Source: an uncultured Bacteroidales bacterium
GTDB lineage: Bacteria > Bacteroidota > Bacteroidia > Bacteroidales > Muribaculaceae
Assembly: GCA_902793405.1 (NCBI GenBank)
Contig: CADBDH010000017.1
Coordinates: forward strand, 22,679-86,678
Direction of reading: 5' to 3'
Length of the DNA: 64,000 nucleotides
Below are positions 58,340 through 64,000 of this stretch, one piece after another. The notes beneath the pieces were generated by a model. It was not told the DNA's origin and searched no databases. It was given only the letters and a program-made list of their open reading frames with translations. Position numbers and translations under genes: made by a program. Positions within the stretch are counted from its first letter, which is position 1, and the number at the start of each line of letters is the position of its first letter.

Positions 58340-60400
58340 TTAATCGATAGAGAGTTCTGCAATTTCCTTGTCCATCTGGGCATCGAGTGCTGCGAGTTCC
58401 TTGAGGATGTCCTCACTGCTGCGCAGGGGACGATAGACGTAGAACAGGCGGGTGAAGGGGAATTCCACACCCAACTTGTCCTTGGAGCGATCCATCCAGG
58501 CATCAGGAGCGTAAGGCAGCACCTCACGCTCGAAGTACTCGTCAATGTCCTGCTTAGCGGGAATCTTCTCGGTATCGTTGAGGGCAGTATCTGCTACCAT
58601 GCCACTGTTCTCATCGCCAGGCGTGTTGTAAACGATGGGAGCGTTCTCATCGGTGGTGCCCAGCACACGCAGTTTCTTGGCCTGGGTGGCGGTGACTTTT
58701 TTCTTGCCGATGAGTTGAGCCACGATTGCCATAAACTCGGCATCGGTGCGCTGCACGCTATCATCATAGTCGTTGAAGATGGTCTCGAACAATTCCTTAT
58801 CACCCTTGGCAATCTTGCCATCTTCCTGCATTTGCCTGATAGTGTCTTTCACCCCGTTGTAGTATAGGCGTAGCGAGCGGCGCGTGCTGACGGTCGTATA
58901 GCGGAAGTCGTCATAATCGAGCAACTTAGCGATTTCAAGGTGCTCCATGTCGCCGGTCTTCTCGTTGCGGATGTCACGAGAGCAAGATTGATAGGCCCGA
59001 TAGATGTCGAGGATGTCGGCAGCGCCTTCGTCGCTCACCTCGTATCGTTTCTTACCCAGGTTCTTCTGGAGCAAGTGGGTGTACTCGCTGTGTGCCGCGT
59101 CAATAAACAGCACCTTGTCCCGGCGCTTGGCTGGGCGGTTGTTATCAAGTATCCACAAATAGGTACTGATGTCGGTACCGTAGAAAAGACTCTTGGGCAA
59201 GGCAACGATACAGTCAAGCAGATTGCGGTCGAGCAGCATCTTGCGGATATTGCTCCAGCCACTGCCGGCATCACCATTGAACAGAGGTGAGCCGTTGAGG
59301 ACAATGCCGATGCGAGAGCCACCAGCATCCATCTTGCTGATCATGTGCTGGAGGAATAGCAATGAGCCATCGTTGGTACTGGGCAAGCCTGCCTCAAAGC
59401 GACCACCTGGACAGTTATCGTCCTGAACACGCTTCTTGACACGTTCGTCCTTGCCCCAATCCACACCGAAGGGCGGATTGGCCAGCATAAAGTCGAAAGA
59501 CTTGCCGATGAGCCGGTCGTTACCCAGGGTGTCGCCCTGGAATAATTGCTCGTCCAGATTCTGGTTATCGCCCTTCATCAGCAGGTCACTCTTGCAGATG
59601 GCGTAGGTCTTCTCGTTGAGTTCCTGCCCGTAGAGATAAACCTTCATATCGGGGCGGCCCGAGAGTTCCTCCAGATATTCCTTGCAGACGGTGAGCATTC
59701 CACCTGTACCACAGCAGGGGTCATAGACGGTGAAGTGCTTGCCGTATTCATAGAGCTTGCTCTCTTGTCCGCACAAAGTGAGAGACACAAGCAAGCGTAC
59801 AATCTCTCGAGGGGTATAGAACTGACCCGCCTTAGTGTTGCTAGCCTCCTTGGAGCGGCGAATGACAATTTCGAATACTGTTCCCATCATGGCATTGCTC
59901 ACCTTGTCGGGATGCAGGTCGGCACGCTGTACAAACAGTTGGATAACCGAGAACAGCTTGTCTCCACGCTCCAGACGGGAGTAGATGGGTGACAGGTCAA
60001 CAATCTCGCTGTCGGTATCGCTGTGAACAAAGTTGGCGAGAATATCCTTCACATTATCGGTAAAGCCGTTTAGATAAGTTTCAAACGACTGACCGATTTG
60101 TTCAGGAGCGCCTAAGAGTCTCTCAAGTGACAGCCCAGATGAGTTAAAGAACGAGAGGTTGTTCTTCTTCATCAAGGCTTTGAGCTTGAATTTGCGCATA
60201 TTCTCAGGGGTGTCCTTCAGTTCCTGCATAATCGCCTCGCGCTTGTCATCAAGCACGCAATCAAGGCGGCGCAGGAGTGTGAACGGCAAAATTACATCCT
60301 CCACCTCGGCATCGTCATAAAGGTTGCGGATGATCTCCTTGATATCCCAAATGATGTTGGCCAGTTCTTGCTCACGTTGTGTATTCTGTACAGTAGCCAT
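58340..60400 (-). CDS. hsdM: Type I DNA methylase M subunit
   Basis: HsdM makes N6-methyladenine at the target read by HsdS. The 686-residue protein has an N-terminal helical domain (1-150), the SAM-binding motif YDPCCGTGGMLTV near 225, and the catalytic LANPPFGVDWG near 306. A C-terminal extension (about 520-686) reaches beyond the core, as in several Bacteroidales HsdM proteins. It follows the WYL gene by 9 nt, so regulator and methylase are translated from the same message. Confidence 0.93.
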   Translation of the reverse strand: MATVQNTQREQELANIIWDIKEIIRNLYDDAEVEDVILPFTLLRRLDCVLDDKREAIMQELKDTPENMRKFKLKALMKKNNLSFFNSSGLSLERLLGAPEQIGQSFETYLNGFTDNVKDILANFVHSDTDSEIVDLSPIYSRLERGDKLFSVIQLFVQRADLHPDKVSNAMMGTVFEIVIRRSKEASNTKAGQFYTPREIVRLLVSLTLCGQESKLYEYGKHFTVYDPCCGTGGMLTVCKEYLEELSGRPDMKVYLYGQELNEKTYAICKSDLLMKGDNQNLDEQLFQGDTLGNDRLIGKSFDFMLANPPFGVDWGKDERVKKRVQDDNCPGGRFEAGLPSTNDGSLLFLQHMISKMDAGGSRIGIVLNGSPLFNGDAGSGWSNIRKMLLDRNLLDCIVALPKSLFYGTDISTYLWILDNNRPAKRRDKVLFIDAAHSEYTHLLQKNLGKKRYEVSDEGAADILDIYRAYQSCSRDIRNEKTGDMEHLEIAKLLDYDDFRYTTVSTRRSLRLYYNGVKDTIRQMQEDGKIAKGDKELFETIFNDYDDSVQRTDAEFMAIVAQLIGKKKVTATQAKKLRVLGTTDENAPIVYNTPGDENSGMVADTALNDTEKIPAKQDIDEYFEREVLPYAPDAWMDRSKDKLGVEFPFTRLFYVYRPLRSSEDILKELAALDAQMDKEIAELSID

Positions 60401-60409
60401 ATATAGATT

Positions 60410-61420
60410 TTATGTGTTATATTGTTGTTGCATTAGTTCTATCTTTTCTTTGATTTGATTGCGGAAAGCCTCAGGTTCCAGCACTTCGAGGTCAGGCCCG
60501 AAGGAGAGGATTTGCTGCTCCAGCTCGTTGTTGGGACGCACCTCGATAGAGAGGATGCACTTCTTGCGATCCTCGATAGACAACGAAGGATGGATGGGCT
60601 TGGAGAGAATGTAAGGTAAGCGCCGTTCGTTGGTACGCAAAAGAATCTTTTGTTTCTCGCCGTGATAAGGCACGGTAACGCCTACCACATCATCAAAGTA
60701 ATGTTCAAAGTCGATGTCCTCGTTGACCTTGAATGTCATTTCAGGCATCGGCTCAATGCTCAGACAACGATCGAGAGCCAGGTTGTTGACATACTGGGTG
60801 GTCTCATCATAGCAGAAGGCAAACCAGCGGTTGTTGTACTGCTTGAGGTAATATGGATGGACGACGCGAGTCAATTCCTCACGTCCCTCCTTGTAGCTTC
60901 GATATTGCACTTTGAGCGCAGTGTGGTTGGTTGCAGCATCAATGAATGTACCCAGGTGCTCCAAGCCCTTGAGTAAAGGATTTTGCTCGAAGCACACAAG
61001 TCCTGTATTTCTGCCGTCCAAATTAAAACGCTGTTCTAGATTTGTGATAACCTCCTCGATCCATTCATACTGTGGCAGGCCACGGAAGCGGGTGAGTGTC
61101 ACAACAGCTTGCTGTAGCTGCTGTGCTTCTGCCTTGCTAATAGGTTGTTGGTTGATGCTGAAATCGGGATTAGCATAGCGGTAATAGACCTTCTTGCCGC
61201 TGTGAAGTCTTTCGAGCTCAATTGAATATCCAGCGTCACTCTCCATGTAGCGGATGTCGTCAAAGATTTGGCGACGGCTCACACTTCCCTCGAAATTGAA
61301 CGACAACAAAGCATCTTGACAGGCCTGCATGAGGTCGTCAATAAAGTAGCGACGTGTTTTGTCACGGAAGCAGCGGTCAAGCGCTTGATATCGAATGTTT
61401 GCGTTCTTGTTAATTGGCAT
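60410..61420 (-). CDS. WYL-domain transcriptional regulator of the defence operon
   Basis: A 336-residue regulator with an N-terminal winged helix-turn-helix (about 20-75, SVSRRQIFDDIRYME), a central WYL domain (about 140-225; LKVQYRSYKEGREEL then HPYYLKQYNNRWFAFCYDE) and a WCX-like C-terminal region (about 240-330). Proteins of this build, such as BrxR and CapW, repress phage-defence operons and are thought to respond to nucleic-acid or nucleotide ligands. As first gene of a ten-gene operon with a repeated operator-like element upstream, it most likely autoregulates the unit. Ligand unknown. Confidence 0.85.
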   Translation of the reverse strand: MPINKNANIRYQALDRCFRDKTRRYFIDDLMQACQDALLSFNFEGSVSRRQIFDDIRYMESDAGYSIELERLHSGKKVYYRYANPDFSINQQPISKAEAQQLQQAVVTLTRFRGLPQYEWIEEVITNLEQRFNLDGRNTGLVCFEQNPLLKGLEHLGTFIDAATNHTALKVQYRSYKEGREELTRVVHPYYLKQYNNRWFAFCYDETTQYVNNLALDRCLSIEPMPEMTFKVNEDIDFEHYFDDVVGVTVPYHGEKQKILLRTNERRLPYILSKPIHPSLSIEDRKKCILSIEVRPNNELEQQILSFGPDLEVLEPEAFRNQIKEKIELMQQQYNT

Positions 61421-61439
61421 AAACTCCCTTTCTCTTGTC

Positions 61440-61481
61440 CTCGGACTTGCTGTCCGAGTAAGTAAATCAGTTACACTGATT
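61440..61481. promoter_or_regulatory. two inverted repeats in the WYL leader
   Basis: CTCGGAC-TTGCT-GTCCGAG at 61440-61458 (7-bp arms) and AATCAGT-TAC-ACTGATT at 61465-61481 (7-bp arms), 20-60 nt before the WYL start codon. They may be operators or leader hairpins. Confidence 0.55.
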
Positions 61482-61583
61482 ACTTAAATTCTACAAAGTT
61501 AATAAAAATCCTTCAATCAGAATACGGGTTAACTGATATTTGTTAATAATTTTTATAGACCTCATTTTCTGACTAAATCAATG

Positions 61584-61618
61584 CAAAGGAAGTGCCCAAA
61601 AGTGCAGTCTTTCTGCAC
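61584..61618 (-). promoter_or_regulatory. island promoter element, copy A (defence operon)
   Basis: Plus-strand GTGC-AGTCTTTCT-GCAC at 61602-61618 and CAAA (TTTG in minus) at 61584-61587, with 14 bases between. Copies B and C share spacing and most bases. It lies 182 nt before the WYL start codon and would drive the whole 61,420-42,006 operon. Confidence 0.7.
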
Positions 61619-61739
61619 GACAAAATCTTTTTCAAAACAATTAATCATGTCAAGATAAAAAGACTATTGATTTTAAGTAAAAATTTGAAACGTAAAAAAC
61701 GCGGTAATTCTCGGGGAATTGCCTTATGTAATGATGAAA

Positions 61740-61767
61740 AAGGAGATTTGAATGCAATTGTCTCCTT
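61740..61767. promoter_or_regulatory. inverted repeat before the right-end cluster
   Basis: AAGGAGA-N14-TCTCCTT, 7-bp arms, about 50 nt ahead of the 61,816 start codon. Candidate operator or hairpin of the plus-strand cluster; the rest of 61,619-61,815 is AT-rich without a supported gene. Confidence 0.4.
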
Positions 61768-61815
61768 ATTAATGGAATTTACATATATAATTTATTCAAA
61801 TTCAATTAGATAATT

Positions 61816-62424
61816 ATGGAGAAAGAGAAAGAAAAAATTAGAGTGATTCATGTGTTTGACAATCAAGATGATGTCATTAACGAGATTCGTAGTTGTGAAG
61901 ACCATGAGACGCCTATCTCGCTTGGTGAAATTGATTTCTTGATGAATGTCGCAGATCTTGTGTGCAATTTCATGCTTCTGTATGGAGCTGGTGAGATATC
62001 AAAGGATGAATTGGATCTATATCTGGGGCAGAAAGACCATCTGACTGATGGCAATCCTACGCAGTTCAACTTCTTATTTGGATCAACCATCAATGGCCTC
62101 TTTTACACCAATTGGCACTATAATCTTGATGAAAAGGACTTGGAAGATGCTTATTCTGCGATAGTAAAATCATATACTGAACTATCTATCTTGTATTCGT
62201 TTGATCGTATCATTTGTCAGATGCAGAAGATGGTTACGGATTTTACTGCAGCTCATGAGGGTTTTGATAAAATGACCAAGGAAGAAAGATTGGATCGATT
62301 CTGGGCGTGGCAGGACAATAAGGATTACATGAAGAATGACTTTCTTGAAAAGCATTTAGACAAATGTAGAACAATATATGCTATTCTAAATCATGAACAT
62401 AGAAGTAACAAAAGAGGACATTAA
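61816..62424 (+). CDS. hypothetical protein, first gene of the right-end cluster
   Basis: A 202-residue, acidic, soluble, mainly helical protein with no recognised domain. A patterned region (LDLYLGQKDHLTDGNPTQFN then FLFGSTINGLFYTNWHYNLD) and DRFWAWQDNKDYMKNDF are conspicuous. The next gene starts 32 nt before its stop in another frame, a sign of tight coupling. It is AT-rich relative to the core genome. No signal peptide. Function unknown. Confidence 0.6.
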   Translation: MEKEKEKIRVIHVFDNQDDVINEIRSCEDHETPISLGEIDFLMNVADLVCNFMLLYGAGEISKDELDLYLGQKDHLTDGNPTQFNFLFGSTINGLFYTNWHYNLDEKDLEDAYSAIVKSYTELSILYSFDRIICQMQKMVTDFTAAHEGFDKMTKEERLDRFWAWQDNKDYMKNDFLEKHLDKCRTIYAILNHEHRSNKRGH

Positions 62425-62701
62425 GAAAATCGGCAATACAAAGTACAATGAAGGTGGATTCCTGGCGATAGTATGCGACGGGGACACTTCTAACATTGAA
62501 GAGATTCTGTTGAGATCCATATTGAAGTGTTTTGGTGATGATTACAAGGTCATTAAGGCTGAAGACGACATATGGGAAGACATAAATGGAGAGGAAGTTT
62601 ACGATATTCTGTTTATCACAAACTTACCGTATGAAATATTTGAAAAGATATATGATTCAGTTAATGCAAGCGCTGTTCTCAACAATGACAGAGAAAGTTG
62701 A
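62393..62701 (+). CDS. small hypothetical protein of a duplicated family, copy 1
   Basis: A 102-residue acidic protein (IKKIGNTKYNEGGFLAIVCD, SNIEEILLRSILKCFG). It is repeated by the partial gene at 63718 with very similar sequence in protein and DNA. It overlaps the preceding gene by 32 nt and the following one by 17 nt. No family recognised; size, acidity and duplication would fit immunity-type proteins, but nothing more supports this. Confidence 0.6.
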   Translation: MNIEVTKEDIKKIGNTKYNEGGFLAIVCDGDTSNIEEILLRSILKCFGDDYKVIKAEDDIWEDINGEEVYDILFITNLPYEIFEKIYDSVNASAVLNNDRES

Positions 62702-63029
62702 GCAGCCGATGACCGATTTCCGCAGATTGTGTCTTGAGGCTGAGAGAAATAATGAGTTAGATGCGGCACTGGTTGTAGAAGTAGATGACGTGCAATCTGA
62801 ATCCAAATATGCCGGTGATATCAAGAGACTGGAGGATGCTCTGTTTGATGGGCATCCTCTAGTGAGAGGGTCTTGCATCAATATCACGTTGCAAGAATTA
62901 CTGAAGATATGCCCAAGGAAACGACGTAGGAAGGATTCGTTCCAAGGCTTACAGAAATCGCTCAATAAAATGGGTGTAACGTTAAACATAAAATCGAGAA
63001 AAAATGAAAAAAGTTTGGTTAATGGGTAA
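62685..63029 (+). CDS. small protein with ICPRKR C-terminal motif, copy 1
   Basis: A 114-residue protein starting at 62685 (MTEKVEQPMTDF); an ATG at 62709, eight bases after the preceding stop, is equally possible. The open frame reaches back to 62586 but would then overlap the preceding gene deeply. The C-terminal part, LLKICPRKRRRKDSFQGLQK followed by SLNKMGVTLNIKSRK, matches the end of the 63455 gene (VICPRKRQRK...GITLRIISRK), so the two share a basic domain that could bind nucleic acid. Family not recognised. Confidence 0.55.
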   Translation: MTEKVEQPMTDFRRLCLEAERNNELDAALVVEVDDVQSESKYAGDIKRLEDALFDGHPLVRGSCINITLQELLKICPRKRRRKDSFQGLQKSLNKMGVTLNIKSRKNEKSLVNG

Positions 63030-63450
63030 GGTCCGTGACTTGGATATGAAAAACCCGAAGGAGTTTGAAGATGGTGTGAATGATGACCTTGCCAACTATA
63101 ACGGGAATGACTTTAAAGGAGGATTTGAAACAACTTTAACATCCCCGACGGAGGCTATATTTCACTGGAAATTATCTCTTCCAAAGGAAAAATTATCTGT
63201 CGATCCAGACGTCATCCCTATGGAGATGTGGATGCTGATAACTGGAGAGTGTAAAGCTTTCCAACCGGCATATGACCTTGAAGTTTACAGTATTTTAAAG
63301 GTATGCCCAAACGCTATAATCACATATATAGCTGAAGACTTGTGTGATCTCTATAAGAAGAATTCAAAACACTATGGAGCTGACAAGTTTAAAAAGGTTA
63401 ATATCCAGTTCAACCCAGATATTGGACTCAAGATGACAATTAAATTCTAG
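63004..63450 (+). CDS. hypothetical protein of the right-end cluster
   Basis: A 148-residue soluble protein, overlapping the previous gene by 26 nt and ending 4 nt before the next. It shows no recognised domain; the centre is SPTEAIFHWKLSLPKEKLSV and the end KKVNIQFNPDIGLKMTIKF, beta-rich by pattern. Tight packing between the two ICPRKR genes suggests one transcription unit. Confidence 0.55.
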   Translation: MKKVWLMGKVRDLDMKNPKEFEDGVNDDLANYNGNDFKGGFETTLTSPTEAIFHWKLSLPKEKLSVDPDVIPMEMWMLITGECKAFQPAYDLEVYSILKVCPNAIITYIAEDLCDLYKKNSKHYGADKFKKVNIQFNPDIGLKMTIKF

Positions 63451-63454
63451 TGCA

Positions 63455-63721
63455 ATGAACAACACATATCAACATGCAAATGAAATTGAGGAACGGTATT
63501 TCGCCCTCGACATTGAATCCCTCAAACAGCATGACGAGGGATTCAAGGCGGCTTATGACTGCGGCAGCGGTTATGAGCTGACGATAAAGCTGATGGACCT
63601 CTTTGTGATCTGCCCAAGGAAACGCCAACGCAAGCAGCAATATGGACGACTTGTTAACTACTTAGCTTCGAAGGGAATCACGTTGAGAATCATCAGCAGG
63701 AAACATAATAAAGAATTATGA
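63455..63721 (+). CDS. small protein with ICPRKR C-terminal motif, copy 2
   Basis: An 88-residue protein. The C-terminal half (LFVICPRKRQRKQQYGRLVN then YLASKGITLRIISRKHNKEL) is homologous to the end of the 62685 gene, while the N-terminal half differs. Its stop overlaps the following ATG as ATGA (63718-63721), so it is coupled to the second copy of the 102-residue family, the reverse pairing of copy 1. Function unknown. Confidence 0.6.
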   Translation: MNNTYQHANEIEERYFALDIESLKQHDEGFKAAYDCGSGYELTIKLMDLFVICPRKRQRKQQYGRLVNYLASKGITLRIISRKHNKEL

Positions 63722-64000
63722 ACATTCAAGTAGAGAAAGAAGACATTAGTAAAATAGGTTATACAGGGTACAGAGAAAATGGATTTCTTGCTATCATCTG
63801 CAACGGTGACACTGCAAATATTGAAGAAATTCTGTTGAGATCCATATTAAAGTGTTTTGGAGAGGAGTATCATATAGTTAGTTCAGATGACTACATATGG
63901 CAAGACAATGACGGTGAAGAAGTATATGATATCCAGTTCACTACAAACCTGCCATATGATATATATATGGAGTGTAACTATAAACAAATTGAATTATGCC
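63718..64000 (+). CDS. small hypothetical protein of the duplicated family, copy 2 (3' end outside window)
   Basis: The frame runs off the window after 94 codons. It begins NIQVEKEDISKIGYTGYREN and continues GFLAIICNGDTANIEEILLR, almost parallel to the 62393 gene; TATGATAT...CCATATGA stretches and ATTCTGTTGAGATCCATATT are shared at the DNA level, so the duplication is recent. It starts by ATGA overlap with the gene before. Confidence 0.6.
   Translation, partial: MNIQVEKEDISKIGYTGYRENGFLAIICNGDTANIEEILLRSILKCFGEEYHIVSSDDYIWQDNDGEEVYDIQFTTNLPYDIYMECNYKQIELC

Noticed and set aside
61592-61813. 73-codon plus-strand frame with GTG start before the right-end cluster
   Set aside because: It begins inside the conserved minus-strand promoter element (61602-61618) and has low-quality composition; the region is better read as regulatory DNA.
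1-64000. CRISPR array, tRNA, rRNA or insertion sequence
   Set aside because: I saw no regularly spaced direct repeats of CRISPR size, no cloverleaf apart from the tmRNA ends, and no transposase or integrase reading frame.

Overview
The window reads as a chromosomal segment of a gut or rumen-type Bacteroidales bacterium (Prevotella/Muribaculaceae-like). The grounds are: promoters of the Bacteroidetes form (TTG, a spacer of about 20 nt, then TAnnTTTG), the alternative Bacteroidetes GlmU, a DUF4301-type protein, HU-like domains fused to SPOR or LysM modules, GH29 fucosidase and dockerin-bearing secreted protein, and the rpsF-rpsR-rplI order. The species cannot be fixed from the sequence alone.

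Positions 1-34,800 look like GC-rich core genome. In order they hold: a TPR protein cut by the left edge; a sugar-nucleotide cluster for a dTDP-3-amino-3,6-dideoxyhexose-type sugar (rmlA, two FdtA-like ketoisomerases, FdtB-like aminotransferase, an SGNH-like membrane protein, alternative glmU, rmlC); clpB; a Wza-like export lipoprotein; a uracil-DNA-glycosylase-like protein; HU-SPOR and HU-LysM membrane proteins; two Ntn-type hydrolases; PAS protein and 2-hydroxyacid dehydrogenase; fucosidase and carboxylesterase; ftsY-rimO; a secreted repeat/dockerin protein; ribosomal proteins S6-S18-L9; thioredoxin and DUF4301; an RSH (p)ppGpp enzyme; and a DEDDy exonuclease. Two copies of a 300-nt structured repeat and several degenerate 7-nt tandem repeats lie between these genes.

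At 34,897-35,258 there is an ssrA (tmRNA) locus with an intact promoter but, by comparison with remembered Bacteroidales tmRNAs, no tag reading frame and no complementary 3' acceptor/CCA end. It marks the left boundary of an AT-richer accessory island that runs past the right edge. No integrase is visible in the window. The island opens with a small plus-strand module (coupled small ORFs, a DUF3853-like HTH protein, a RecA/AAA_25-type ATPase) resembling the replication/regulation part of a mobilisable element.

The main content of the island is one tightly packed minus-strand operon from 61,420 down to 42,006. A WYL-domain regulator comes first, then hsdM, hsdS, a RhuM-family gene and hsdR (a complete Type I restriction-modification system), then a giant GHKL-ATPase/SF1-helicase fusion, a PD-(D/E)XK nuclease-like protein overlapping it, a Z1-domain ATPase, a SprT-like metalloprotease and a protein of unknown function. 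The second half is the strongest candidate for a little-described defence module. Two further small operons (paralogue of the last gene plus small secreted proteins; a secreted/lipoprotein pair) share with the large operon a 17-bp GTGC-N9-GCAC element placed at exactly the same distance from the -7 box in all three promoters, so the three units look like one regulon. The right end (61.8-64.0 kb) is a plus-strand cluster of overlapping small genes that includes a recent duplication and is cut by the window edge.
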